Below are positions 44,212 through 53,468 of a DNA stretch of 53,582 nt, in pieces. The stretch is from Dysgonamonadaceae bacterium. Lineage in GTDB: Bacteria > Bacteroidota > Bacteroidia > Bacteroidales > Azobacteroidaceae. Positions within the stretch are counted from its first letter, which is position 1, and each line of letters opens with the position of its first letter. The stretch lies in contig JAISUK010000019.1 in the NCBI GenBank assembly GCA_031272075.1, positions 1 to 53,582 of the forward strand. Direction: 5' to 3'. A program made the translations under genes and the position numbers. The notes beneath the pieces are model-generated. The model was not told the DNA's origin. It searched no databases and saw only the letters and a program-made list of their open reading frames with translations.

Positions 44212-45171
44212 AATAAGATTATATATTGTGGAATTGCCGTGTTGTCCCTGCTGATCGGCGGAAGCTGTTCGGAAGAGGAAGCGCTGGCTCCATCGGATGA
44301 TTTAGAATTAGCTGAATTGTTTATGCCTGAAGAAGACGCAGACGCTCGTGTGAAAACGATGTATGCCGACTATGGCGTATGGGTGCGTACCCATTTCAAC
44401 AGTGTAAAGGAATTAACCAATTCTTTTCTGGCAACCAATTCGATTGTTGCCAGCCGCGGCGCTGTCAACTTGGAAGAGGCATGTGTAAACGAGGTGATTA
44501 TCTATTCGCAGACCTTGCTTTCGAATGTCTCCAAGCAATTTACCAACGCTTTTTTTCCATGGGAATTGTATTTTGTGAAACAATACGGCGCCAGTTACTG
44601 GATATATCAGTTTGAAAGCTTAGGACGAAGCCGGTTGATCATGATGTGGCCGAATCAAACTTCGGGCACGCTTCCGGCCACCAATTCCACAACAGGATTC
44701 ACACTTGCAGATCCGGAAAATCATTATTACAACGACGAGGTGCTGACCACCAATGTCTGGCGTTATCTCGCCAACATGATTTGCGCCCGGATGGCTGACC
44801 CCATCACGGAATTTGTCGCTGCCGGAAAAGCTTACGATAGCGGCGCTGCATACGACGAACTCATGAACAATTACTATGACGGCGATTATACTTACGCTGA
44901 ATACCAGGCATTGTTGAGTGAATTGTGCAACAGCGGCGGTTATCTCACCGCCAACGGTTCGCGCGGATTCAGAGAAGATTTTGCCGATTGGATTCGGATG
45001 ATCGCTACTGATTCCTATGCAAATTTTTATGCTAATTATTTGGATGGCAACACAATGCGACAGGAAAAGTACCAGGTCGTAATTGATTTCTGCAATCAAT
45101 ACGGCTGGGATATCCAAGCCGCAGGCAACAAGTTTCGCCAGAAACACGATGAATACATTGCTTCGTTATAA
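44209..45171 (+). CDS. SusCD-associated lipoprotein, metallohydrolase-like but without HExxH
   Basis: The lipobox is GGSC (C20). The remaining 300 residues resemble the substrate import-associated zinc metallohydrolase lipoproteins that follow SusCD pairs. The C-terminal pattern GGYLTANGSRGFREDFADWI followed by KYQVVIDFCNQYGWDIQ corresponds to their conserved end. No HExxH occurs anywhere in the protein; the place where I expect it reads NVWRYLANMICARMADPI. It may therefore be a non-catalytic binding protein. Family assignment is by recalled pattern and moderately sure. It is the last gene of the operon; a terminator begins 26 bases after the stop. Confidence 0.6.
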   Translation: MNKIIYCGIAVLSLLIGGSCSEEEALAPSDDLELAELFMPEEDADARVKTMYADYGVWVRTHFNSVKELTNSFLATNSIVASRGAVNLEEACVNEVIIYSQTLLSNVSKQFTNAFFPWELYFVKQYGASYWIYQFESLGRSRLIMMWPNQTSGTLPATNSTTGFTLADPENHYYNDEVLTTNVWRYLANMICARMADPITEFVAAGKAYDSGAAYDELMNNYYDGDYTYAEYQALLSELCNSGGYLTANGSRGFREDFADWIRMIATDSYANFYANYLDGNTMRQEKYQVVIDFCNQYGWDIQAAGNKFRQKHDEYIASL

Positions 45172-45197
45172 CTCGAAAGTAGGATTCTGAAATGTCA

Positions 45198-45238
45198 AGC
45201 AGGGGTGTCGTGTTGCAGGCGGCGCCCCTCGCTGTTTT
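45198..45238 (+). terminator. Terminator of the fecR-susC-susD operon
   Basis: AGGGGTGTCG (45201-45210) pairs with CGGCGCCCCT (45220-45229), two pairs being G-U. An outer AGC/GCT extends the stem past a one-base bulge, and GTTTT follows. Confidence 0.7.
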
Positions 45239-45274
45239 ACAGGGCAGTCACTCATGCAAATTGTCAATACTTCC

Positions 45275-47116
45275 TTATTTCGCTTCTTTCTGCACGGCGT
45301 GCATTACCCGCAAGAGGTTCCCTCCCCAGATCTTAGCGATATCTTCTTCCGAATAGCCGCGTTCGAGTAGTTTTACGGTTATTTGAATCAGATCGTTGGC
45401 ACTTTGGCAGCCCGGCACTCCGCCACCGCCGTCGAAATCGGAGCCGATCCCAACGTGATCGATGCCGGCAACATTGACGGCGTGATCGATATGCCGCATC
45501 AAATCTTCGATGGTGGCATCTTTGGGATTGTCGGTCAAAAATTCATCGACGATGCAGATATGGACGACGCCTCCGTTTTTTGCAAGCGCCTTCAGCTGTT
45601 CGTCAGTAAGATTACGGTCGCTATTGCACAGCGCTTTGACGGAAGAATGAGAACAGATGACCGGGACTTTCGTGACTTTCAGGACATCCCAAAACGTGCT
45701 TTCACTGACATGCGAAACATCGACCATCATTCCCACTTTGTTCATTTCTTTTACAACCTTCTTCCCGAACGGACTCAAGCCGCCCCATTCGTTTTCCGAA
45801 TGGGTGGAAGTATCGCAAATATCGTTGTCGTACATGTGGGATAACGTCATATAACGAACCCCCAGATCATAATATTTCTTCAGGTTGGAGAGGTCTTTCC
45901 CGATGGCGTAGCCGTTTTCAATGCCGATGAACATCGCTGTTTTGCCTCTGCTTTTGATGCGAACCAAATCGTCGGGTGTGAGGGCGAGTTCGCATAAATC
46001 ACTGTGCTTTGCTATTTCGCTTCGGATGGTGTTCAGCATTTCCATAACCTGCAGCACCGCATTTTGCGAAGATGCTGCATCTCGTTTCCCTTGATCAATA
46101 AAAGCTGCTAAAAACACGCCGTCCAGGTATCCTTCCCTGATTTTCGGGAGGTTGGTGCGGTTTGCTTCCCTGTCGGCAAAATTGAAACCCGGACGTCCGA
46201 ATCGCGTAGGGGTATCCACATGCGTGTCTATGGAAATTATTTTGGCATGCAACGCTTTTGCCTTTTTGAAAGTCTTTGCTTTTTCAAGGAGAAACCTGAA
46301 AATATGCATCATTTTTGGATGATCGCCGGTGATCAGTATTTCAGGATGCCATTGCACACCGATAATCGGATGGTTAGGATATGCTTCGTAAGCTTCAACC
46401 ACCCCGTCGGGTGCTGTGGCCGCAAGCATCAATCCTGGAGCTAAATCTTTGACTGCCTGATGATGAAAGGAATTGACCCCATGTCCGCCTTCGCCGATTA
46501 TTTCCGCCAATTGTGTCGTGGGCAATACTGAAACTTCGTGTGAAGCAAATTTGCCGGCCAAATTCTGCCGATGGTGTACGGAAGTATCGCGCTGTGAGGG
46601 AATATCCTGGTAGAGCGAGCCTCCCAACACCACGTTGATCACCTGTTCGCCACGGCAAATGCCGAGCATCGGAATATTGCGATCCACGGCCATCTTAATC
46701 AGCCGGATCTCGTATTCGTCGCGCGCGTCGTCTACTTCGCCAAGTTCTGGAATCGGCGCTTCGTCAAACCAAAGTGGATTGATATCCTCCCCGCCGGTCA
46801 TGATCAAACCGTCGAGGGTAGCGACTGTTTCATAAATTGCCGCTCCGTCGCTGATCGCCGGAATAAGGATGGGTATTCCACCGGCTTGCAGGACCGCATT
46901 GATATATGTTGCCGAAACCGTCGAACCACCCGATTGGGTGCGACCGACAGAAATCCCGATCAGCGGTTTTGCGGTTTGATGGAGCGCAATTTCGAGGGAG
47001 TCAATACTGGCTTTTTGCCTGGAAATGGCAGTGACAGTCTGTGTTTTTATCGTTTGCGATTCGACGGCGACAGACAGGAATAAGCCGAAAATAAGTAGGA
47101 ATGTTAGATTTTTCAT
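45275..47116 (-). CDS. Secreted fusion: class I glutamine amidotransferase-like + M19 membrane dipeptidase
   Basis: From ATG 47116 the protein has 613 residues: a signal peptide (about 1-20), a PuuD-like gamma-glutamyl hydrolase/class I GATase domain (about 48-285; nucleophile C154 in GICRGEQ, H257 and E259 in QWHPE) and an M19 dipeptidase domain (about 292-610). In the M19 domain H299 and D301 of DTHVD are zinc ligands, and the glutamate of IGIENG, SHSSV and GIGSDFDGGG are also present. Both active sites look intact. The pairing suggests that gamma-glutamyl peptides (or their isopeptide-linked relatives) are cut first and the resulting dipeptide second, in the periplasm; this is inference. 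The frame extends to 47191, but that covers the promoter. Confidence 0.9.
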   Translation of the reverse strand: MKNLTFLLIFGLFLSVAVESQTIKTQTVTAISRQKASIDSLEIALHQTAKPLIGISVGRTQSGGSTVSATYINAVLQAGGIPILIPAISDGAAIYETVATLDGLIMTGGEDINPLWFDEAPIPELGEVDDARDEYEIRLIKMAVDRNIPMLGICRGEQVINVVLGGSLYQDIPSQRDTSVHHRQNLAGKFASHEVSVLPTTQLAEIIGEGGHGVNSFHHQAVKDLAPGLMLAATAPDGVVEAYEAYPNHPIIGVQWHPEILITGDHPKMMHIFRFLLEKAKTFKKAKALHAKIISIDTHVDTPTRFGRPGFNFADREANRTNLPKIREGYLDGVFLAAFIDQGKRDAASSQNAVLQVMEMLNTIRSEIAKHSDLCELALTPDDLVRIKSRGKTAMFIGIENGYAIGKDLSNLKKYYDLGVRYMTLSHMYDNDICDTSTHSENEWGGLSPFGKKVVKEMNKVGMMVDVSHVSESTFWDVLKVTKVPVICSHSSVKALCNSDRNLTDEQLKALAKNGGVVHICIVDEFLTDNPKDATIEDLMRHIDHAVNVAGIDHVGIGSDFDGGGGVPGCQSANDLIQITVKLLERGYSEEDIAKIWGGNLLRVMHAVQKEAK

Positions 47117-47134
47117 ACGTGATTTGTACTTCTG

Positions 47135-47166
47135 CAAAGTTACGACATTTTTTTTAATCACGCCAA
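47135..47166 (-). promoter_or_regulatory. Promoter of the GATase-dipeptidase gene
   Basis: On the minus strand TTG (47164-47166), 21 bases, then TAACTTTG (47135-47142), 18 bases before the ATG at 47116. The bases just before the ATG (ACAAATCACGTATG) look like a shortened form of the recurrent leader motif. Confidence 0.55.
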
Positions 47167-47240
47167 TCATGCTAATCATATTGAAATCCATAGAATGAAA
47201 ACTGATAGTATCACTCGAAGTGAGGTTAACAATGATAACA

Positions 47241-47277
47241 AATCAGGGGTACCGTCTTCTGGACGACACCCCTGATT
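47241..47277 (-). terminator. Terminator after rplT
   Basis: AATCAGGGGT (47241-47250) pairs with ACCCCTGATT (47268-47277). An inner CGTC/GACG stem follows after two mismatches around TTCTG. On the minus strand the hairpin is followed by a T-rich tail (TTGTTAT). It closes the thrS-infC-rpmI-rplT operon and could also stop transcription from the other side. Confidence 0.7.
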
Positions 47278-47299
47278 TATTTATCTCATTCGTAGCGCG

Positions 47300-47644
47300 T
47301 TATTTCACTTTGTCTACAATGGCTTTGAAAGCTTCGGGATGATTCATGGCGAGGTCTGCCAACACTTTGCGGTTGATTTCCACGCCGTTTTTGTGCAGTG
47401 CACCCATCAGTTTGGAATAAGATAATCCTTCGAGGCGGGCAGCCGCGTTGATACGTTGGATCCACAAAGCGCGGAAGTTGCGTTTTTTAGCGCGGCGGTC
47501 ACGGAAAGCATACACCAATCCTTTTTCCCACGTATTTTTTGCTACAGTCCAGACATTTTTTCTGGCGCCGTAATATCCCCTTGTTAATTTGAGAATTTTT
47601 TTTCTTCTAGCTCTTGAAGCTACATGATTTACCGATCTAGGCAT
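47300..47644 (-). CDS. rplT: 50S ribosomal protein L20
   Basis: A basic 114-residue protein with the standard start ([19 protein letters not shown]) and core ([23 protein letters not shown]). It binds 23S rRNA and is needed early in 50S assembly. It is the last gene of the thrS-infC-rpmI-rplT operon, 104 bases after rpmI. L20 represses its own operon in other bacteria, but I see no clear mimic structure here. Confidence 0.98.
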   Translation of the reverse strand: MPRSVNHVASRARRKKILKLTRGYYGARKNVWTVAKNTWEKGLVYAFRDRRAKKRNFRALWIQRINAAARLEGLSYSKLMGALHKNGVEINRKVLADLAMNHPEAFKAIVDKVK

Positions 47645-47748
47645 AATAATTTGAATGTTGTGAATGATAGCGCCATCCTTGCGGATGATCTTTGTTGCTA
47701 AAACTCTTGTTAATAAATCTTTTGAAAATCACTAAATGAAATCAGACA

Positions 47749-47946
47749 TCATTTGATACCCAGTAAAATCTTTACACGGGAATTGTCGGCGGTGCTGAGC
47801 GTCGTGAAATGAGTCAGTCTTCTCTTCTGCTTCTTGGTCTTTTTCGTTAGAATGTGACTCTTATAAGCATGTTTTCTTTTGATTTTTCCTGTCCCGGTAA
47901 GAGTAAATCTCTTTTTTGCACCGGAATTGGTCTTCATTTTTGGCAT
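47749..47946 (-). CDS. rpmI: 50S ribosomal protein L35
   Basis: A highly basic 65-residue protein with the family start [14 protein letters not shown] and the [20 protein letters not shown] core. It is part of the large ribosomal subunit. It lies between infC and rplT in the conserved order. Confidence 0.98.
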   Translation of the reverse strand: MPKMKTNSGAKKRFTLTGTGKIKRKHAYKSHILTKKTKKQKRRLTHFTTLSTADNSRVKILLGIK

Positions 47947-47996
47947 TGTACTTATTTTTAATTGTTTATACTTAGCAGGCCCTTTTGATCAGGCCA

Positions 47997-48057
47997 TTTA
48001 TTTATTTATTTATTTATATTAATTCAATCCTTCAATCCTTCGATTCTTCAATCTTCG
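47997..48057. repeat. Simple repeats at the infC 3' end
   Basis: Five TTTA units (47997-48016), then a degenerate 8-base array of TTCAATCC type (about 48023-48054) that runs into the last codons of infC. The C-terminal tail of IF-3 is therefore encoded by repeat sequence. Confidence 0.55.
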
Positions 48058-48628
48058 TCGCTTTCGTAAGCGTCAATTTTTGCACTGTCGGCTTCGCGGC
48101 AGGAGGCGCTTTTTTCGGCGAGAACATGATAATCATTTTCTTTCCTTCGAGCGCAGGCATTTGTTCCACTTTGGCATAATCTTCCAGATCGCTGGCAAAC
48201 CGGAGCAACAGCACCTCGCCTTGTTCCTTGAAAAGGATGGAACGTCCCTTAAAAAACACGTATGCTTTGACTTTCGCTCCATCTTCGAGAAAAGTCTTCG
48301 CGTGTTTCAATTTAAAATTATAATCATGGTCATCCGTTTGCGGTCCGAAGCGTATTTCTTTCACTACAACCCTTACGGATTTTGCTTTCTGTTCTTTTTG
48401 GCGTTTTTTCTGTTGGTATATAAATTTTTGGTAATCAATCACCCTGCAAACAGGGGGGGCTGCGTTAGGAGAAATTTCAACCAAATCCATGCCCTGGCCT
48501 GTTGCAATGCTAAGGGCTGACGATAGGGGATAAATGCCTTGCTCTACATTATCTCCCACCAAGCGGACTTCTTTTGCGCGTATTTTATCGTTCACGCGGT
48601 ACAAGTCCTTAAGATTGTCTTTCTTCAT
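48032..48628 (-). CDS. infC: Translation initiation factor IF-3
   Basis: It binds the 30S subunit and checks start-codon and initiator tRNA choice. The N-terminal domain (about 1-80) includes [17 protein letters not shown] and [20 protein letters not shown]. The C-terminal domain (about 85-175) includes [21 protein letters not shown] and FKGR. At 198 residues it has a 20-residue Pro/Ala/Lys tail typical of Bacteroidetes. The start is a plain ATG, unlike the AUU of E. coli. Confidence 0.97.
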   Translation of the reverse strand: MKKDNLKDLYRVNDKIRAKEVRLVGDNVEQGIYPLSSALSIATGQGMDLVEISPNAAPPVCRVIDYQKFIYQQKKRQKEQKAKSVRVVVKEIRFGPQTDDHDYNFKLKHAKTFLEDGAKVKAYVFFKGRSILFKEQGEVLLLRFASDLEDYAKVEQMPALEGKKMIIMFSPKKAPPAAKPTVQKLTLTKATKIEESKD

Positions 48629-48679
48629 TCAAGCGATGTTATAGTTTTTAATAATATATTGTTTTATTTGTTAATAAAA

Positions 48680-50644
48680 TTAATCATTTCTACTATCGCG
48701 TTCCCAGGCGGTCATTTGTTGTTCCACCTTTTCATTCAAAATCGCCGCAAAGGTAGTAATTTTCATTGAACCAACATCACCTTCGCCCTGTTTTCTTATA
48801 GAAATTTCATTATTTTCTATTTCTTTTTCTCCCACGATGAGCATATAAGGGATTTTTTTCAGTTCATTGTCTCGGATTTTACGACCGATTTTCTCATTGC
48901 GGTCGTCCACAAACACGCGGATGTCTTGCTGCGAGAGTTCTTTTGCGACTGCATAAGCGTAGTCATTGAATTTTTCGCTGACCGGCAGGATGACTGCCTG
49001 ATCGGGAGTCAGCCACAACGGGAATTTCCCCGCTGTATGTTCAATCAGTACAGCCACAAAGCGTTCGATAGAGCCGAACGGTGCGCGGTGAATCATCACC
49101 GGACGGTGTTTCTTGTTGTCGGCGCCCACGTATTCCAATTCAAAACGGTCGGGCAGGTTATAGTCGACCTGGATGGTCCCCAACTGCCAACGGCGACCCA
49201 GTGCATCTTTCACCATGAAGTCTAATTTTGGTCCGTAGAAAGCCGCTTCGCCCAGTTCTATTCGCGCTTTGATGCCAGCTTCTTGGCAGACTTCGATGAT
49301 GGCGTTCTCGGCTTTGTCCCAATTTTCTTCGCTGCCGATGTATTTTTCCTTGTTGTTCGGGTCTCGCAACGAAATCTGTGCTTCATATTCGTTGAAATCC
49401 AACGCCTTGAAGATGATGTGGATGATGTCCATCACTTTCATAAATTCGCCTTTCACCTGGTCGGGGGTGCAGAAGATATGGGCATCGTCTTGCGTAAATC
49501 CCCTCACGCGTGTCAGTCCGTGCAGTTCGCCGCTTTGTTCGTAGCGGTACACAGTCCCAAATTCTGCCAGTCGCAACGGGAGGTCTTTGTACGAACGGGG
49601 AAATGTGCGGTAGATTTCGCAGTGGTGGGGACAGTTCATCGGTTTCAGGAGAAATTCTTCACCTTCTTCCGGTGTATGGATCGGTTGGAAAGAGTCTTTT
49701 CCGTATTTGGCGTAATGACCTGAGGTGACATACAGCAGTTTGTTGCCGATATGCGGGGTCATCACCTGTTGATAATCGAATTTTCGCTGGATGCGTTTCA
49801 GGAACTCTTCGAGTTTGAGGCGCAACTGGGTGCCTTTGGGCAACCACAGCGGCAATCCTTGACCTACATTCTGCGAAAACGTAAACAATTCCAGTTCTTT
49901 TCCGATTTTGCGGTGGTCGCGTTTCTTGGCTTCTTCCAGCAATACCAGGTATTCGTCCAGCATTTTTTTCTTCGGGAAGGTGATGCCGTAGATGCGTGTC
50001 AACTGGTGTCGTTTTTCATCGCCACGCCAGTAAGCGCCTGCGACGGCCATCAGTTTCAGTGCTTTGATATACGAAGTATCGGGCAAATGCGGTCCGCGGC
50101 ACAGGTCGGTGAAGTTTCCCTGGGAATAGATGGTGATGGTGCCGTCTTCCAGTTCGTCGATCAGTTCGGTCTTGTAGTTTTCACCACGTTCGGCAAACAT
50201 TTTCAAGGCGTCACTTTTTGTGATGTTCTGTCTGACGATTGCTTCTTTGCGAGCGACGATCTCCGCCATCTTTGCTTCGATGGCAGGGAAATCACTTTCT
50301 TTGATGGTCTTGTCTTCGCCCGGATCTACGTCGTAATAAAAACCGTTTTCGATGGCGGGGCCGATTCCGAAACGGATTCCCGGATATAATTCCTGCAAGG
50401 CTTCAGCCATGAGGTGGGCGGAGGAATGCCAGAAGGCATGTTTTCCTTCTTCGTCATCCCATTTGTAGAGTTTGACGGACGCATCTTGGGTGATGGGGCG
50501 GGTCAAGTCATAGATCTCGCCGTTGACGCCGGCTGCGACGACCTCCTGTGCGAGGCGCGGGCTGATGCTTTCCGCAATTTGCATTGCAGTCACGCCTTCC
50601 GCGTATTCACGCGTAGCATTGTCGGGAAATGTTATTTTAATCAT
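48680..50644 (-). CDS. thrS: Threonyl-tRNA synthetase
   Basis: It charges tRNA-Thr. The order is TGS domain (1-62), editing domain with H73xxxH77 and later the FTDLCRGPH motif (178-186), then the class II catalytic core with MNCPHH (336-341, zinc ligand C338), and a C-terminal anticodon domain (about 545-650, [18 protein letters not shown]). At 654 residues it is full length. It is first in the thrS-infC-rpmI-rplT operon and has a consensus promoter (50711-50741). Confidence 0.98.
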   Translation of the reverse strand: MIKITFPDNATREYAEGVTAMQIAESISPRLAQEVVAAGVNGEIYDLTRPITQDASVKLYKWDDEEGKHAFWHSSAHLMAEALQELYPGIRFGIGPAIENGFYYDVDPGEDKTIKESDFPAIEAKMAEIVARKEAIVRQNITKSDALKMFAERGENYKTELIDELEDGTITIYSQGNFTDLCRGPHLPDTSYIKALKLMAVAGAYWRGDEKRHQLTRIYGITFPKKKMLDEYLVLLEEAKKRDHRKIGKELELFTFSQNVGQGLPLWLPKGTQLRLKLEEFLKRIQRKFDYQQVMTPHIGNKLLYVTSGHYAKYGKDSFQPIHTPEEGEEFLLKPMNCPHHCEIYRTFPRSYKDLPLRLAEFGTVYRYEQSGELHGLTRVRGFTQDDAHIFCTPDQVKGEFMKVMDIIHIIFKALDFNEYEAQISLRDPNNKEKYIGSEENWDKAENAIIEVCQEAGIKARIELGEAAFYGPKLDFMVKDALGRRWQLGTIQVDYNLPDRFELEYVGADNKKHRPVMIHRAPFGSIERFVAVLIEHTAGKFPLWLTPDQAVILPVSEKFNDYAYAVAKELSQQDIRVFVDDRNEKIGRKIRDNELKKIPYMLIVGEKEIENNEISIRKQGEGDVGSMKITTFAAILNEKVEQQMTAWERDSRND

Positions 50645-50710
50645 ATTCAGTTATTTTATCTTCCATGAACTTTGCTCCATGTTAATGCAAGCAAGGGAAC
50701 AAAGCGGGTA

Positions 50711-50741
50711 CAAAAGTAATACAATTTTCCCAACAGACAAA
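50711..50741 (-). promoter_or_regulatory. Promoter of thrS
   Basis: On the minus strand TTTG (50738-50741), exactly 19 bases, then TACTTTTG (50711-50718): a full consensus match starting 12 bases after the rfbB stop. The leader to the ATG at 50644 contains CTTTGTTCC and GGAGCAAAG, which can pair. Confidence 0.75.
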
Positions 50742-50753
50742 GGCATTACGGCC

Positions 50754-51890
50754 TTATTTCTTTCCGTACATTTCTTCGTAGTATTTTTGATAGTCGCCGG
50801 AAGTGACTTTTTGCACCCAATCCTGATTTTCCAGATACCAACGGACGGTTTTGACGATGCCGTCTTCAAATTTAGTTTCAGGCGCCCAGCCCAGCTCATC
50901 GGTGATTTTTGTCGGATCGATGGCATAGCGCTGGTCGTGTCCCAAGCGGTCTTTTACATAAGTAATCAGGCTTTCGTTGATCCAATCGAGGGATTTGTTG
51001 CCGGAATTTTTCGGATCGTTTTTCAGCGCAGTCCGGTATTCCGGATTTTCTTCCAGCAGTTGGCGGATGGTCTTTAGGATGATGCGCACGATTTCGATGT
51101 TTTGTTTTTCATTGTGGCCTCCGATATTGTAGACTTCTCCTGTTTTGCCCTGATGCAAAACGAGGTCGATGGCTTTGCAATGGTCGGTCACGTAGAGCCA
51201 GTCGCGTACGTTCGTCCCGTTGCCGTAGACCGGCAAAGATTTTCGTTCCAGGATATTCTTGATTATCAATGGGATTAATTTTTCCGGGAAATGGTAAGGG
51301 CCGTAATTGTTGGAGCAGCGAGTGATATTGACCGGCATCTTGTACGTCTCGTGATAGGCCGCGACAATCAGGTCGGCGGCAGTCTTGGAAGCGCTGTAGG
51401 GGCTGCGCGGATCCAATGGCGTCTTTTCTGTGAAATAGCCCGATTCGCCCAGACTTCCGTATACTTCGTCGGTAGAGACTTGCAGGAATTTCACGCCTTT
51501 GCGGTAGGTAGGGTATCCTTTTTCATCTTTGCCGGTTGTCCAGGCTTTTTTCGCCGATTCCAGCAGGTTTTGGGTTCCCAGAATGTTTGTTTGCAGGAAC
51601 AATTGCGGATTCTCGATGCTGCGGTCCACATGACTTTCAGCGGCGAAATTGACCACGTATTCGATTAAGTAATCCTGAAACAACGAGTTGACCGTTTGCT
51701 GGTCGCAGATGTTTCCTTTGACAAACGTTAGCCGCTGGTCGTTCAATTCCGCTTTCAAGGTGTTGAGGTTTCCCGCATAAGTCAGGTCGTCCAATACGAC
51801 TATTTGGATTGTTTCGTATTTTTCCAACATGTATTTTACAAAATTGGAACCGATAAAACCGGCGCCCCCGGTGATGAGATAGAGCTTCAT
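50754..51890 (-). CDS. rfbB: dTDP-glucose 4,6-dehydratase
   Basis: It converts dTDP-glucose to the 4-keto-6-deoxy intermediate of rhamnose and other deoxysugars. GGAGFIG (8-14) binds NAD. The catalytic set is STDEVYG and YSASK, and RCSNNYGPYHFPEKLIP is the family signature. Length 378 is in the family range. It follows rfbA by 50 bases that contain an 8-base tandem repeat. Its start is ATG 51890. Confidence 0.95.
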   Translation of the reverse strand: MKLYLITGGAGFIGSNFVKYMLEKYETIQIVVLDDLTYAGNLNTLKAELNDQRLTFVKGNICDQQTVNSLFQDYLIEYVVNFAAESHVDRSIENPQLFLQTNILGTQNLLESAKKAWTTGKDEKGYPTYRKGVKFLQVSTDEVYGSLGESGYFTEKTPLDPRSPYSASKTAADLIVAAYHETYKMPVNITRCSNNYGPYHFPEKLIPLIIKNILERKSLPVYGNGTNVRDWLYVTDHCKAIDLVLHQGKTGEVYNIGGHNEKQNIEIVRIILKTIRQLLEENPEYRTALKNDPKNSGNKSLDWINESLITYVKDRLGHDQRYAIDPTKITDELGWAPETKFEDGIVKTVRWYLENQDWVQKVTSGDYQKYYEEMYGKK

Positions 51891-51912
51891 GAAAGTTGAA
51901 AGTTATTTTTTA

Positions 51913-51944
51913 ATTCTTAAATTCTTAAATTCTTAAATTTCTAA
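51913..51944. repeat. Tandem repeat ATTCTTAA x3 in the rfbA-rfbB gap
   Basis: Three perfect 8-base units (51913-51936) and a degenerate fourth. It fills most of the 50-base gap, touches the last bases of rfbA, and lies in the leader of rfbB. Confidence 0.7.
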
Positions 51945-52804
51945 TTCCCCAGTGAGAGCAAGTATTGACCATACGCTGTTTTATCGAGGGCTTTGCCGAG
52001 CGCATACAATTGGCTGGAGCTGATCCATCCGTTGCGCCAGGCGATCTCTTCGATGCAGGAGATGTAAAACCCCTGCCGTTTTTGGATGGTCTCCACGAAA
52101 TTGGATGCCTCCAGCAGGCTGTCGCAGTTGCCGGTATCGAGCCAGGCAAATCCTCTGCCGAAGAGTTCGACGTTCAGTTTCCCTTCGTCCAGGTAAGTCC
52201 GGTTCAGGTCTGTGATTTCGTATTCTCCTCTTGCAGATGGCTTTAATGCTTTGGCGCGTGCTGCTACCGTGTTGTCATAAAAATACAGTCCCGGAATGGC
52301 ATAATGTGATTTGGGCTTTGCCGGTTTTTCTTCGATGGAAATCACCTGTCCCGATTCGTCAAATTCTACGACGCCGTATGAGCTGGGGTCTTTGACATAA
52401 TACCCGAAGATGCAGGCGCCTTCGGTGAGGTCTTTCGATTGGAGTAGTGTTTTGCTGAATCCTTGGCCGTAGAAGATATTATCGCCCAGGATCAGGCATG
52501 AGGGTTGGTTGCCGATAAACGCTTCTCCCAACACGAACGCTTGCGCCAGCCCGTTCGGGGTGTGTTGTACTACATATTCAAAATGCATTCCCAGTTCTCG
52601 ACCATCGCCCAGCAGTTCTTTGAACATCGGCAGGTCGCGTGGGGTGGAGATGATCAGTATCTCACGGATATCCGCCAGCATGAGTGTGGATAATGGGTAG
52701 TAAATCATCGGTTTGTCGTACACCGGCATGATTTGTTTTGAAATGGATTTAGATAAAGGATAAAGTCTTGTGGCACTTCCTCCGGCTAAAATGATTCCTT
52801 TCAT
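51941..52804 (-). CDS. rfbA: Glucose-1-phosphate thymidylyltransferase
   Basis: It makes dTDP-glucose, the first step of the dTDP-sugar pathway. The nucleotidyltransferase start [20 protein letters not shown] is close to the family GGSGTRLYP form, with alanine in place of the second glycine. [19 protein letters not shown] and WLDTG are present. At 287 residues it is normal. It starts 25 bases after rfbC, and that gap is the leader motif ACAAATTATTGACGTATG. Confidence 0.95.
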   Translation of the reverse strand: MKGIILAGGSATRLYPLSKSISKQIMPVYDKPMIYYPLSTLMLADIREILIISTPRDLPMFKELLGDGRELGMHFEYVVQHTPNGLAQAFVLGEAFIGNQPSCLILGDNIFYGQGFSKTLLQSKDLTEGACIFGYYVKDPSSYGVVEFDESGQVISIEEKPAKPKSHYAIPGLYFYDNTVAARAKALKPSARGEYEITDLNRTYLDEGKLNVELFGRGFAWLDTGNCDSLLEASNFVETIQKRQGFYISCIEEIAWRNGWISSSQLYALGKALDKTAYGQYLLSLGN

Positions 52805-52821
52805 ACGTCAATAATTTGTTC
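52802..52821 (-). promoter_or_regulatory. Leader motif before rfbA
   Basis: On the minus strand this reads ACAAATTATTGACGTATG with the ATG of rfbA at 52804-52802, identical to the leader of the gene at 29919. It is inside the rfbC-rfbA gap, so it should act on translation, not transcription. Confidence 0.6.
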
Positions 52822-52829
52822 TTGTTTAT

Positions 52830-53372
52830 TTAAACGAATAAATTGCGGATAAATTTTCCCTGTTTGTCTTTTTCCGAAAGAATCAACTGTTGCTTTGGCA
52901 ACGGCCAGGCGATGGCTATATCCGGATCCAGGCAATGAAGCGTTCGTTCGGCTGATGGCGTATAATGATTGTCAACTTTGTAAGCAAAAACGGCGGTGTC
53001 GCTCAATACCAGAAATCCATGAGCAAATCCGCGGGGAATAAACAGTTGCCGTTTGTTGGTTTCGGACAATTCAACGCCGACGTATTTCCCGAATGTCGGG
53101 GAATCCTGCCGGATATCGACGGCGACATCAAAAACCGAGCCCAGCACTGCACGAACCAATTTGGCCTGTGCAGCGTCGCCGTCCTGGTAGTGTAACCCCC
53201 GCAACACACCGAAAGCCGATTTTGATTCATTATCTTGAATAAAATCGACGCGGCCGATCTTTTCTTCGAACTCTTTTCGCTTGTACGTCTCCACAAAATA
53301 TCCCCGTTGATCGGAAAATATCCTGGGTTCGATGATCCACACGCCTTGTAACTCAGTTTCAATATACTCCAT
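52830..53372 (-). CDS. rfbC: dTDP-4-dehydrorhamnose 3,5-epimerase
   Basis: A cupin-fold epimerase acting on the RfbB product. RGLHYQ and PRGFAHGF, plus the N-terminal IEPRIFSDQRGYFVETY, are the family motifs. From ATG 53372 it is 180 residues, the normal length. The open frame continues to 53489, but that stretch contains a direct repeat and a palindrome and resembles no family N-terminus. It is first of rfbC-rfbA-rfbB; the reductase gene rfbD is not here. Confidence 0.94.
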   Translation of the reverse strand: MEYIETELQGVWIIEPRIFSDQRGYFVETYKRKEFEEKIGRVDFIQDNESKSAFGVLRGLHYQDGDAAQAKLVRAVLGSVFDVAVDIRQDSPTFGKYVGVELSETNKRQLFIPRGFAHGFLVLSDTAVFAYKVDNHYTPSAERTLHCLDPDIAIAWPLPKQQLILSEKDKQGKFIRNLFV

Positions 53373-53417
53373 ATAAATATATACATAGTTGTATCGAGAC
53401 AAAATTAAGCAATTTAC

Positions 53418-53445
53418 TTGAGAGTTGAAAATTGAGAGTTGAAAA
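53418..53445. repeat. Direct repeat, 14 bases x2
   Basis: TTGAGAGTTGAAAA occurs twice in tandem (53418-53431 and 53432-53445) in the region upstream of rfbC. Confidence 0.7.
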
Positions 53446-53468
53446 TTTTGGTGAGTGATAGGCAAAAA

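Noticed and set aside
47117-47191. N-terminal extension of the GATase-dipeptidase
   Set aside because: It covers a promoter, and the signal peptide starts at the methionine encoded at 47116.
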